Shown: positions 1 through 6,453, counted from the first letter of the stretch. The stretch is 16,884 bases of DNA from an uncultured Oscillibacter sp. (GCA_910584075.1 CAJTZI010000044.1:1-16884); one strand, 5' to 3'. Notes: generated by a model from the sequence alone, not told the origin. Numbers and translations are program-made.

Positions 1-206
1 GTATGCACGCTCTTCGCCACACCTATGCAACGCGGGCAATTGAAAGCGGTATGCAGCCGAAGGTTCTCCAAAAGCTACTTGGACATGCCAGCATCAAAAC
101 GACGATGGATCGGTATGTTCATGTAACTGATGATTCTATGGCAAATGCAGTACGCCAGTTTGAGTCATGCCAAGCACTTGAGTCCAATGGTGTGGAAGTG
201 GTGTAG
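1..206 (+). CDS. Tyrosine recombinase/integrase, C-terminal end (partial)
   Basis: This is the last part of a phage- or ICE-type site-specific integrase; the gene begins outside the window. The catalytic-domain signatures are visible: the H-x-L-R-H box (HALRHTYAT, close to the window edge), the LGH motif (LGHASIKTT) and the nucleophilic tyrosine in DRYVH about ten residues later. The spacing LGH to Tyr fits the family. Such enzymes cut and rejoin DNA at attachment sites through a 3'-phosphotyrosine link, and their genes usually lie next to the attachment site. Here the gene ends 170 bp before ychF, so the element it belongs to should lie to the left of the window and its boundary should be in the spacer after the gene. 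Whether the rest of the gene is intact cannot be seen. The family call is secure; the substrate and element type are unknown. Confidence 0.9.
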   Translation, partial: MHALRHTYATRAIESGMQPKVLQKLLGHASIKTTMDRYVHVTDDSMANAVRQFESCQALESNGVEVV

Positions 207-320
207 TGGCGCATTGCATATGCCGATTTAAAAGAGCCGGTCAGTAAAATTTTTCATCTCCAATGGCCAGTTGGCCATAACTCTATAAAACAAAATGCCA
301 AAATGGTGTATAAATGGTGT
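188..320. repeat. Paired TGGTGT repeats, possible integrase arm-type sites / attachment region
   Basis: TGGTGT occurs at 188-193 and 199-204, inside the end of the integrase gene, and again at 304-309 and 315-320 in the spacer. Both pairs have an exact 11-bp pitch, and the flanks are similar (consensus A-A/G-TGGTGT; the second pair is AAATGGTGT twice). Direct repeats one helical turn apart next to an integrase gene are what arm-type binding sites look like. A separate perfect inverted repeat, ATGGCCA-GT-TGGCCAT at 263-278, sits between the pairs and could be a core or excisionase/regulator site. The function is inferred from position and spacing only. Confidence 0.4.
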
Positions 321-376
321 GGTAGGCATCATTCAAACGCCGCAAACCCTTGGAAAATCAGGAGGTAGAGAGAATT
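207..376. other. Spacer between integrase and ychF, presumed element/chromosome boundary
   Basis: This stretch holds no convincing gene. It is visibly more AT-rich than the core genes to its right and carries the second TGGTGT pair and the ATGGCCA inverted repeat. No confident sigma-A promoter for ychF was found: the TATAAA strings at 284-289 and 309-314 lack a good -35 element at the right distance. The ychF ribosome binding site AGGAGG lies at 360-365. The exact crossover point cannot be fixed without the other end of the element. Confidence 0.5.
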
Positions 377-1486
377 ATGAAATTAGGCATCGTAGGCCTG
401 CCCAACGTGGGCAAGTCCACTCTGTTCAACGCCATCACCAACGCCGGCGCCGAGAGCGCCAACTACCCCTTCTGCACCATCGACCCCAATGTGGGCATGG
501 TGGCTGTGCCCGACGAGCGGCTGGACCATCTGGCGGAGATGTACGAGCCGGACAAGAAGACCCCGGCGGTCATCGAGTTCGTGGACATCGCCGGCCTTGT
601 GAAGGGTGCCAGCCAGGGTGCGGGCCTTGGCAACAAGTTCCTGGCCAATATCCGGGAGACCGATGCCATTGTCCACGTAGTCCGCTGCTTTGACGACGAG
701 AACATCATGCACGTGGTGGCCGACGCCGGCACCAACGTCCCCGTGGATCCCCTGGGGGACATCGAGACCATTGACCTGGAGCTCATCATGGCGGACCTGG
801 AGATGGTGAACCGCCGGGTGGAGAAGGCCCAGAAGGCCGCCAAGGGAGATAAGAAGTTTCTCCGCGAGGTGGAGGTCTTCAAGGCCCTGGCGGAGCACCT
901 GAACGCCGGCAAATCCGCCCGGACCTATCAGTGCGGTGAAGAGGACATGGCCCTGGTGGAGACGTGCGACCTTCTGAGCCTCAAGCCCATCATCTACGCC
1001 GCCAATACCGACGAGGACGGCTTCACCGACCTGGAGGGCAACCGGTACTACCAGCAGGTGAAGACCCTGGCGGAGCAGGAGGGCGCCCAGGTACTGCCCA
1101 TCTGCGCCAAGCTGGAACAGGACGTCGCCGAGCTGGAGGGCGAGGAGCGGCAGATGTTCCTGGAGGAGCTGGGGGTGGAGGAGTCCGGCCTGGACCGCCT
1201 GATCAAGTGCTCCTACACCTTGCTGGGTCTCATCTCCTTCCTGACCTACGGCAAGGACGAATGCCGGGCCTGGACCATTCAAAAGGGTACCAAGGCGCCC
1301 AGGGCCGCCGGAAAGATCCATACGGACATCGAGCGGGGCTTCATCCGGGCGGAGGTCATCGCCTATGAGGACATGATGAAGTGCGGCAGCGTCAACGCCG
1401 CCAAGGAGAAGGGGCTACTCCGCAGCGAGGGCAAGGAGTACGTGGTCCAGGACGGCGACATGATCTACTTCCGCTTCAACGTATGA
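377..1486 (+). CDS. ychF: Ribosome-binding ATPase YchF (Obg-family, HAS subgroup)
   Basis: The 369-residue product matches YchF/OLA1, a universally conserved P-loop protein of the Obg branch that hydrolyses ATP better than GTP, binds ribosomes and takes part in stress responses. Visible motifs are Walker A GLPNVGKST (7-15), switch II DIAG (70-73) and the N-T-D-E of the altered G4 motif (210-213), which in YchF replaces NKxD and explains the ATP preference. A helical insertion follows, then a C-terminal TGS domain (about 284-367) ending in DGDMIYFRFNV. Length agrees with the roughly 363 residues usual for the family. An in-frame ATG at 350 exists, but the start at 377 gives the canonical MKLGIVGLPN beginning and has AGGAGG 11 bases upstream. 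It overlaps the next small gene by ATGA. The annotation is secure. Confidence 0.97.
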   Translation: MKLGIVGLPNVGKSTLFNAITNAGAESANYPFCTIDPNVGMVAVPDERLDHLAEMYEPDKKTPAVIEFVDIAGLVKGASQGAGLGNKFLANIRETDAIVHVVRCFDDENIMHVVADAGTNVPVDPLGDIETIDLELIMADLEMVNRRVEKAQKAAKGDKKFLREVEVFKALAEHLNAGKSARTYQCGEEDMALVETCDLLSLKPIIYAANTDEDGFTDLEGNRYYQQVKTLAEQEGAQVLPICAKLEQDVAELEGEERQMFLEELGVEESGLDRLIKCSYTLLGLISFLTYGKDECRAWTIQKGTKAPRAAGKIHTDIERGFIRAEVIAYEDMMKCGSVNAAKEKGLLRSEGKEYVVQDGDMIYFRFNV

Positions 1487-1713
1487 GCATGACGGATTTG
1501 GAACGGCTGGCGGCCTATGACCGCATGTACGGCGACCTGCTGCGGGAGCAGGAGGGGGTTCTGGTAAAGCTGGAGGCGCTGCGCTCCGCCGGAAAGCAGC
1601 GGGGCGCCACTTACCAGCAGCTGCTGGCCCAGAAGCTGACGCTGCAAAATCTGATCGGCAGGTTTGAGATCTACGGCATTAACCCGGAATCAAGCCAAAA
1701 GGACGGACGCTGA
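1483..1713 (+). CDS. Small coiled-coil hypothetical protein, coupled to ychF
   Basis: This 76-residue protein has no family I recognise. Its ATG overlaps the ychF stop in an ATGA arrangement, which implies translational coupling; a second Met two codons on is an alternative start. The sequence is charged and helical with heptad-like leucines (DLERLAAYDRMYGDLL, then VLVKLEALRS, then QQLLAQKLTLQNLI), so a short antiparallel coiled coil is likely. There is no signal peptide or membrane segment. Codon use is GC-rich like its neighbours. The last codons (SQKDGR) and the TGA fall inside the stem of the terminator that closes the operon, so the C-terminal sequence may be set by RNA structure rather than by protein function. 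Co-expression suggests a role near YchF or the ribosome, but this is only inference. Confidence 0.7.
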   Translation: MSMTDLERLAAYDRMYGDLLREQEGVLVKLEALRSAGKQRGATYQQLLAQKLTLQNLIGRFEIYGINPESSQKDGR

Positions 1714-1733
1714 CGCGTCCGTCCTTTTGGCTT
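1692..1733 (+). terminator. Rho-independent terminator of the ychF operon, overlapping coding end
   Basis: A perfect 19-bp inverted repeat (1692-1710 with 1715-1733) has a TGAC loop. The functional core is GGACGGACGC / GCGTCCGTCC followed by TTTT, with a matching AAAA tract on the 5' side, so it could work in both directions. The loop contains the TGA stop of the preceding gene. Confidence 0.85.
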
Positions 1734-1752
1734 GGAAAAAATTTTCCCCGGC

Positions 1753-1781
1753 TGAAACAATCCGGACTCTCCGGACGTATT
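1753..1781 (+). promoter_or_regulatory. Candidate ECF-sigma promoter with TCCGGA repeats in the spacer
   Basis: TGAAAC (1753-1758) and CGTATT (1776-1781) are separated by 17 bp and resemble the -35 and -10 elements of ECF promoters such as those of Bacillus SigW (TGAAAC, about 16 bp, CGTA). It lies 52 bp upstream of the ECF sigma gene, so autoregulation is likely. The spacer carries TCCGGA-CTC-TCCGGA (1761-1775), two copies of a 6-bp palindrome 9 bp apart. The match is by eye. Confidence 0.55.
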
Positions 1782-1832
1782 ATCAGTGAAAGGCGCTTTT
1801 CATCCAAAATATTGATCAAAGGAGGCATTGTT

Positions 1833-2369
1833 ATGGAAGACCGGGAAGTTTTTCTCCGCAATGCCATGGAGGTCCACGGGGGAACGGTGTACCGTCTGGC
1901 CCTGTGCCGCCTCCAGAACGCGGCAGACGCCGAGGACGTCTACCAGGACGTGTTTCTCCGCCTGCTGGGAGAGGAGGCCCGGGACTGGGACGGCGAGTAT
2001 TTAAAGGCATGGCTCCTGCGGACGGCGCTGAACCGCTGTGTGGATGTCCAGCGGTTCCGTCTGCGGCGCCCGGCGCTGTCGCTGGACGAGGTGCCGGAGC
2101 TGGCCCACCCGGCGGATGACGGGGCGGCGGAGCTCTGGGAGGCGGTTTCCCGCCTGCCGGAGGGAGAGCGGACCGCGGTGCATCTGCACTACGCGGAGGG
2201 CTACCGCACTGAGGAGATCGCCGCCATGCTGCGTGTCCCAGCGGCCACCGTGCGCACCCGGCTCCGCCGGGCGAGAATGAGACTGAAGGATTTGTTAGGA
2301 GGTACGGACGATGAACGGGAACAAGTATCAGAACGTAGTGGAGAACATCTGCGTGCCCACCGGGCTTGA
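1833..2369 (+). CDS. RNA polymerase sigma factor, ECF subfamily (sigma-70 family)
   Basis: The 178-residue protein has the two-domain layout of ECF sigma factors. Region 2 spans about 13-80 and contains AADAEDVYQDVFLRLL (core binding) and AWLLRTALNRCVDVQR (-10 recognition). Region 4 spans about 100-155, with LPEGERTAVHLHYAEGY and the helix-turn-helix TEEIAAMLRVPAATVRTRLR. ATG 1833 is preferred over an upstream TTG because AAAGGAGG sits at 1818-1825. The 3' end overlaps the next gene by 59 bp; the last 20 or so residues, after the KDLLGG that normally ends such proteins, are encoded in the overlap and probably carry no function. Coupled translation with the membrane protein that follows points to a sigma/anti-sigma pair, and the upstream promoter suggests positive autoregulation. 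The stimulus is unknown. Confidence 0.92.
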   Translation: MEDREVFLRNAMEVHGGTVYRLALCRLQNAADAEDVYQDVFLRLLGEEARDWDGEYLKAWLLRTALNRCVDVQRFRLRRPALSLDEVPELAHPADDGAAELWEAVSRLPEGERTAVHLHYAEGYRTEEIAAMLRVPAATVRTRLRRARMRLKDLLGGTDDEREQVSERSGEHLRAHRA

Positions 2370-3231
2370 GGAGCGGGTGCTGTCCGCCGCCAGACGGCAG
2401 GAGGCGGAGCGCAGGCGGAGAGGATGGTTCCGTCCCGCGGCCCGCGCCGCGGTGTGCGCCGTGTGCGCCCTGGCCCTGGTGCTGGGGAGCGTGCATCTGC
2501 GGACTCCCGCCGCTCCGGCGGAGACCGTCCCGGCGGGCGGAAATTCGGAGACCGTCCGGCGTGAGGAGTCGGGATTTCCTCTGTCGCTGTCCTTCGGCCT
2601 GACGGCCTACGCCGCCGGCACCGGGGAGGCGTATCCCGCCCGGGAAGACGGCGTCATTGCCTTTGCCATGGGCGAGGGAATGACCAACCCTGGGGAGGGG
2701 GACTTCACCGGCTGTCTCTTCCAGGTCACCGGGGAGAATATTGCGGCTGTGACGATGTCCATTGACCGGGGCGGGCTGTACCGCTATCGAACGCTGGATC
2801 ATCTGACGGAGGAGGAGATGGCGGATTTCCGCCAGCGCATGGGCACGCCGGAGCTGGCTACCGCCGCCATCAGCCAGCGGGACGACGGCGTGTGGTATAT
2901 GCCGGAGATGTCAGCCCTGGGGAGCAACGTGCGGGAGGACTATGACCCCGACGCCCGTTACGGCTTCTGGGTCTCCCCGGAGGATATGGCCTGGAACACG
3001 GGGCTTGGGATTACCACCGAGGCCCAGATGGACGCCGACTACTTTGACGGCGCGGCCCTCACCGTCACCGCCGCCTTTGAAAACGGCGGGGAGAGCACCC
3101 GGGTCTACCGCCTCCACAGCGGTCATCTCAAGGTGGAGCGGACGGAAGACTATGTGCTCACCGTCCTGCCGGAGCTGGCGGGCGAGGAGGACCCCTGGGT
3201 ATACGGCATCTACGCCGTGCCGGAGGAATAA
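2311..3231 (+). CDS. Probable membrane-anchored anti-sigma factor
   Basis: The 306-residue product starts inside the sigma gene, with AGGAGG at 2297-2302. Residues 1-40 are charged and helical (GLEERVLSAARRQEAERRRR), as expected of a cytoplasmic sigma-binding segment. A single membrane helix follows at about 43-63 (AAVCAVCALALVLGS), then a roughly 240-residue extracytoplasmic domain with many aromatic and acidic residues. By gene order and topology it should hold the ECF sigma factor inactive at the membrane and sense an outside signal. I see no zinc-binding HxxxCxxC motif and cannot assign the outer domain to a named family. It could also be a non-anti-sigma co-regulated membrane protein. 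A strong terminator follows. Confidence 0.65.
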   Translation: MNGNKYQNVVENICVPTGLEERVLSAARRQEAERRRRGWFRPAARAAVCAVCALALVLGSVHLRTPAAPAETVPAGGNSETVRREESGFPLSLSFGLTAYAAGTGEAYPAREDGVIAFAMGEGMTNPGEGDFTGCLFQVTGENIAAVTMSIDRGGLYRYRTLDHLTEEEMADFRQRMGTPELATAAISQRDDGVWYMPEMSALGSNVREDYDPDARYGFWVSPEDMAWNTGLGITTEAQMDADYFDGAALTVTAAFENGGESTRVYRLHSGHLKVERTEDYVLTVLPELAGEEDPWVYGIYAVPEE

Positions 3232-3244
3232 GGATTTTCCCGGA

Positions 3245-3273
3245 GGGGGCCGCAGCGGCGGCCCCCCTCTTTT
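3245..3273 (+). terminator. Rho-independent terminator after the sigma/anti-sigma operon
   Basis: GGGGGCCGC (3245-3253) pairs with GCGGCCCCC (3258-3266) around an AGCG loop and is followed by CTCTTTT. It lies 14 bp after the stop codon. Confidence 0.88.
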
Positions 3274-3304
3274 GCCCTTTCGCTGCCGGAGACGCAAAAG
3301 AAGA

Positions 3305-3333
3305 TTGCAAATCATTTCCCGGTATGATACATT
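3305..3333 (+). promoter_or_regulatory. Weak candidate sigma-A promoter for thrH
   Basis: TTGCAA (3305-3310) and TACATT (3328-3333) are 17 bp apart, each matching four of six consensus bases. A second possible -10, TATGAT at 3323-3328, has no partner -35. The position, between a terminator and the thrH ribosome binding site, supports a promoter somewhere here. Confidence 0.4.
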
Positions 3334-3389
3334 TATCTTATGCAAAGCACACAAGACGCGGCCCAGGGCCGCGGAATGGGAGGAACAGC

Positions 3390-3989
3390 ATGAATATCGT
3401 ATGTTTGGATATGGAGGGCGTTCTGGTGCCCGAGATCTGGATCGCCTTCTCCGAGGCCAGCGGCATCCCGGAGCTGCGGCGCACCACCCGGGACGAGCCC
3501 GACTATGACAAGCTGATGAAATTCCGCCTGGGAATTTTGAAAGAGCACGGCCTGGGCCTTCGGGAGATCCAGGCCACCATCGCAAAGATCGACCCCCTCC
3601 CCGGCGCCAGGGAGTTTATGGACGAGCTGCGGACGCTGACCCAGGTCATCATCCTCAGCGACACCTTCGAGGAGTTTGCAAAGCCCCTGATGGAAAAGCT
3701 GAACTGGCCCACCATTTTCTGCAACTCCCTGGAGGCCGCTCCCAGCGGCGAGATCACGGGCTACAAGATGCGCTGCGAGAAATCCAAGCTCACCACCGTC
3801 AAGGCTCTCCAGTCCATCGGCTACGACACCATCGCCGCCGGCGACAGCTTCAACGACCTGGGGATGATCCAGGCCAGCAAGGCCGGATTCCTGTTCAAGA
3901 GCACGGAGCAGATTAAGAAGGACTACCCTCAGCTCCCGGCCTACGAGGAGTTTGACGATCTGCTCAGCGCCATCAAGGCGGCGCTCTGA
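3390..3989 (+). CDS. thrH: ThrH-type phosphoserine phosphatase / homoserine phosphotransferase
   Basis: This 199-residue HAD-superfamily enzyme closely resembles Pseudomonas ThrH, which removes phosphate from phosphoserine and can pass it to homoserine. The start is diagnostic: CLDMEGVLVPEIWIAF (5-20) carries the nucleophile D7 and E9 of motif I, in the D-x-E-G form of this subfamily rather than D-x-D-G. Motif II is S90-D91-T92, the basic motif III lies around R128-K133, and motif IV is GDSFNDLGM (151-159). Length fits the family (about 205). The start at 3390 has GGGAGG at 3378-3383; longer upstream in-frame sequence is non-coding in character. It leads a compact rightward cluster with a DUF1015 gene, a partner often seen near serine-biosynthesis genes in Clostridia, so a role in serine or threonine supply is likely. 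Which activity dominates cannot be told. Confidence 0.9.
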   Translation: MNIVCLDMEGVLVPEIWIAFSEASGIPELRRTTRDEPDYDKLMKFRLGILKEHGLGLREIQATIAKIDPLPGAREFMDELRTLTQVIILSDTFEEFAKPLMEKLNWPTIFCNSLEAAPSGEITGYKMRCEKSKLTTVKALQSIGYDTIAAGDSFNDLGMIQASKAGFLFKSTEQIKKDYPQLPAYEEFDDLLSAIKAAL

Positions 3990-4006
3990 CCAGCCGGAAG
4001 AACGGT

Positions 4007-4156
4007 ATGGAGTTTGCGGCGCTCTGCCGGGAGACGTTCAGGAGACCGTTGGCGATCCCGGCCGCCCCTGCCGCTTCGCTGCTGCTCATCTGCCTTGCGG
4101 CCATTGCCGCCATGACAATTCGGGAGTTTCGCAAAAAACAAAAAGAGGAGACGTGA
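4007..4156 (+). CDS. Possible 49-residue single-span membrane peptide
   Basis: A short reading frame fills the gap between thrH (17 bp upstream) and the DUF1015 gene (1 bp downstream). It begins MEFAALCRETFRRPLAIPAA, continues with the hydrophobic stretch ASLLLICLAAIAAMTI (about 23-38), and ends REFRKKQKEET, a positively charged tail. That is the profile of a small inner-membrane protein. Third codon positions are mostly G or C, like neighbouring genes. The ribosome binding site is weak (GGAAG at 3996-4000), and the tail bases AAAGAGGAG near 4140-4149 double as the ribosome binding site of the next gene. It could be a chance frame in a GC-rich spacer, but a membrane helix filling a tight operon gap is suggestive. 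No family recognised. Confidence 0.45.
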   Translation: MEFAALCRETFRRPLAIPAAPAASLLLICLAAIAAMTIREFRKKQKEET

Positions 4157-4157
4157 C

Positions 4158-5438
4158 ATGAACGAAAAATTCAAGGCCCTGGGCTTCTATCCCGCAGACA
4201 TCCTGCTGCCAAAGGACACGGACATGACCAAGTGGGCCGTGGTGGCCTGCGACCAGTTCACCTCTCAGCCAGAGTATTGGCAGGCGGTGGAGGAGACCGT
4301 GGGAGACGCCCCCTCCACCCTGCGGCTGATTCTGCCGGAGGCGCGGCTGAACGACCCGGACGTGGACAGCCAGATCCGAAGCATCAACGGCTCCATGCAG
4401 GACTATCTGGACCGGGATGTCTTCCAGACACTGCCGGAGTCCCTCATCTACATTGAGCGCACTCAGTCCGACGGCCGGGTCCGCCGCGGCCTCATCGGTA
4501 TGGTGGATCTGGAGCAGTACGACTTCACCCCCGGCTCCGGCGCCCTGATCCGGGCCACCGAGGGCACGGTGCTCTCCCGCATCCCGCCCCGGGTGCGGGT
4601 CCGGCAGGACGCGCCCATCGAACTGCCCCACGTGATGCTGCTGATCGACGATCCGGACCGGACCGTCATCGAGCCCCTGGCGGCGGCCAGCGGGGAGATG
4701 GAGAAGCTCTACGACTTCGACCTCCAGCAGGGCGGCGGACATCTCACCGGCCGGCGGCTGACGGCGGCCCAGACGGAGGCCGCAGCGGAGGCCCTGGCGG
4801 GCCTGTGCACGGAGGCGGAGATGGAGCGAAAGTACGGCATGAGGGGCGCGGCTCCCCTGCTGTTCGCCGTAGGCGACGGCAACCACTCTCTGGCCACCGC
4901 CAAGCAGTGCTATGAGAATCTGAAAAAGACCACGCCGGAGAGCCAGTGGGCCGGCCTTGCCGCCCGGTACGCCCTGGTGGAGGTGGTGAACAACCACGAC
5001 GGCGCCCTGACTTTTGAGCCCATTCACCGGGTTGTCTTCGGCGTGGAGCCGGAAAAACTGCTGGAGGCCTTCATGGCCTATTACCCCGGCGCCCACGAGG
5101 GCACGGGAGAGGGCCACACCATCGCCTACACCTATGCCGGACACACCGGCTTTGTCACCGTGCCCCGGCCCAAGGTCCAGCTGGCGGTGGGCACCCTCCA
5201 GGCATTTTTGGACGACTACGTCAAGGCCAACGGCGGCGAGGTGGACTATATCCACGGCGACGCGGTCACGGACGAGCTGGGAGAAAAGTCCGGCAACATC
5301 GGCTTCAAGCTCCCCGCCATGGGCAAGGAGCAGCTGTTCAAGACCGTCATGGCCGACGGCGTTCTGCCCCGCAAGACCTTCTCCATGGGCCACGCCCAGG
5401 ATAAGCGGTACTACGTGGAGGCCCGGAAAATCAAATAA
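4158..5438 (+). CDS. DUF1015 family protein
   Basis: The 426-residue protein belongs to DUF1015, conserved in Clostridia and other anaerobes and frequently encoded beside serA/serC-type serine-biosynthesis genes. Characteristic pieces are ALGFYPADILLPKD near the start, WAVVACDQFTSQPEYW (about 26-41), the R-GLIGMVDLEQYDF segment, and GDGNHSLATAK (239-249), which corresponds to the DGHHRYxTA-type signature of the family. There is no signal peptide or membrane helix, so it is cytoplasmic. ATG 4158 has AGAGGAG just upstream. Biochemical function is not established to my knowledge. The neighbouring phosphoserine phosphatase fits a link to serine metabolism, and the DGNHS signature is loosely like the nucleotide-binding G-x-H-R box of ParB/sulfiredoxin-fold proteins, which include a free-serine kinase; both points are inference. 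Confidence 0.9.
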   Translation: MNEKFKALGFYPADILLPKDTDMTKWAVVACDQFTSQPEYWQAVEETVGDAPSTLRLILPEARLNDPDVDSQIRSINGSMQDYLDRDVFQTLPESLIYIERTQSDGRVRRGLIGMVDLEQYDFTPGSGALIRATEGTVLSRIPPRVRVRQDAPIELPHVMLLIDDPDRTVIEPLAAASGEMEKLYDFDLQQGGGHLTGRRLTAAQTEAAAEALAGLCTEAEMERKYGMRGAAPLLFAVGDGNHSLATAKQCYENLKKTTPESQWAGLAARYALVEVVNNHDGALTFEPIHRVVFGVEPEKLLEAFMAYYPGAHEGTGEGHTIAYTYAGHTGFVTVPRPKVQLAVGTLQAFLDDYVKANGGEVDYIHGDAVTDELGEKSGNIGFKLPAMGKEQLFKTVMADGVLPRKTFSMGHAQDKRYYVEARKIK

Positions 5439-5442
5439 TGTG

Positions 5443-5477
5443 ACGCCCCGCGCCGCCGGAAACGCGGCGCGGGGTGT
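5443..5477 (+). other. Strong GC hairpin between DUF1015 gene and ispE
   Basis: ACGCCCCGCGCCGC (5443-5456) pairs with GCGGCGCGGGGTGT (5464-5477), 14 pairs including one G-T, around loop CGGAAAC. No T tract follows (next bases CTTA), so it is not a standard Rho-independent terminator. It may reduce read-through, protect the upstream mRNA end or set the DUF1015/ispE expression ratio. Confidence 0.7.
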
Positions 5478-5498
5478 CTTACAGAAAGAAGAGTTTGT

Positions 5499-6380
5499 AT
5501 GGAGGCCATAAAAAGACCCGCTCCGGCAAAGATCAACCTGGCCCTGGACATCCTGGGCCCCAGGCCGGACGGCTACCATGAGATGCGGATGGTGATGCAG
5601 ACCGTGTCCCTCTGCGACACGGTGACCCTGTCGGAGGGAGAAGCAGGCTTCACCCTTGACACGGACGGGGACTTTCTCCCGGCCGGGGAGAAGACGCTGG
5701 AGGAGCAGGCGGCAGAGTCCTTCTTCCGGGAGCTGGGCCGTCCCTGCCCGCCCCTGTCCGTGGGGCTGGAGAAACGGACTCCGGCCTACGCCGGCCTGGG
5801 CGGCGGCAGCGCCGATGTGGCGGCCCTCCTGCGCCTTCTGCGGGAGCGGTACGCTCCGGAGCTGTCCACGGAGGTCCTGGAACGGATCGGCCTGACGGTG
5901 GGCAGCGACATGCCCTTCTGCGTCCGGGGCGGCACCGTCCTGGCGGAGGGCCGGGGGGAGATTCTGACAGATCTGCCGCCCCTGCCGCCCTGCTGGCTGG
6001 CGATCTGCAAGCCCGATTTCAGCCTCCCCACAGGGGAGATGTTCGCCAAAGTCCGGGGCAGGATTTTTCAAAGCCGCCCGGATATTGACGGCATGGCGCG
6101 GGCCCTGGGAGAGGGACGTCTGGAGGGCGTGGCAAAGCGGCTGTACAACGTGTTTGAGGAGGTCCTGCCGGCGGAGACCAGGGAGGAGATCCAGGGGATC
6201 AAGACGGCAATGCGCTGCTGCGGGGCGCTGAACGCCGCCATGAGCGGCTCCGGCCCCGCGGTGTTCGGCCTCTTTCAACGGGAGGAGGAGGCGATGGCCG
6301 CCGCGGAATCCCTGGGGACGTGGTGCGGCCAGACCTTTACGGCCCGGCCGGTGGGGCAGCTGGACGGTCCGGCGGTTTAA
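5499..6380 (+). CDS. ispE: 4-diphosphocytidyl-2-C-methyl-D-erythritol kinase
   Basis: IspE phosphorylates the 2-hydroxyl of CDP-methylerythritol with ATP, the fourth step of the MEP route to isoprenoid precursors, in the cytoplasm. The 293-residue product shows the GHMP-kinase plan: PAPAKINLALDILG (7-20) with the catalytic-type lysine K11, the DGYHE segment (24-28), the ATP-binding loop PAYAGLGGGSAD (95-106), GSDMPF with the catalytic-type aspartate D137, and the C-terminal SGSGPAVFGLF loop. Length is close to the E. coli enzyme (283). ATG 5499 is preceded by a modest AGAAAGAAGAG. It stands after a strong hairpin and before spoIIR, with no convincing promoter of its own, so it is probably transcribed with the upstream genes. 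The assignment is secure. Confidence 0.96.
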   Translation: MEAIKRPAPAKINLALDILGPRPDGYHEMRMVMQTVSLCDTVTLSEGEAGFTLDTDGDFLPAGEKTLEEQAAESFFRELGRPCPPLSVGLEKRTPAYAGLGGGSADVAALLRLLRERYAPELSTEVLERIGLTVGSDMPFCVRGGTVLAEGRGEILTDLPPLPPCWLAICKPDFSLPTGEMFAKVRGRIFQSRPDIDGMARALGEGRLEGVAKRLYNVFEEVLPAETREEIQGIKTAMRCCGALNAAMSGSGPAVFGLFQREEEAMAAAESLGTWCGQTFTARPVGQLDGPAV

Positions 6381-6399
6381 AAACGAAAATTCCTGTCCA

Positions 6400-6438
6400 T
6401 ACTTATGACAGACGCCGGGAGACCGGCATACATAAGTA
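6400..6438 (+). promoter_or_regulatory. Two-tier hairpin in the spoIIR leader
   Basis: TACTTATG (6400-6407) is complementary to CATAAGTA (6431-6438), and inside them GCCGG-GAGA-CCGGC (6414-6427) forms a short stem closed by a GNRA tetraloop. There is no T tract. It lies 16 bp before the spoIIR start and covers the place where a sigma-F promoter would be expected; a CATACATA string (6427-6434) is only weakly promoter-like. It might act on transcription or translation of spoIIR. Confidence 0.35.
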
Positions 6439-6453
6439 AAGGACGGAATTGCT

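Noticed and set aside
350..376. Nine-codon N-terminal extension of YchF
   Set aside because: The canonical YchF start is MKLGIVGLPN at 377, and the ribosome binding site lies inside the extension.
6395..6434. Sigma-F promoter for spoIIR (CATACATA string)
   Set aside because: The -10-like string is partial and no matching -35 element lies at the required distance, so it is not listed as a promoter.
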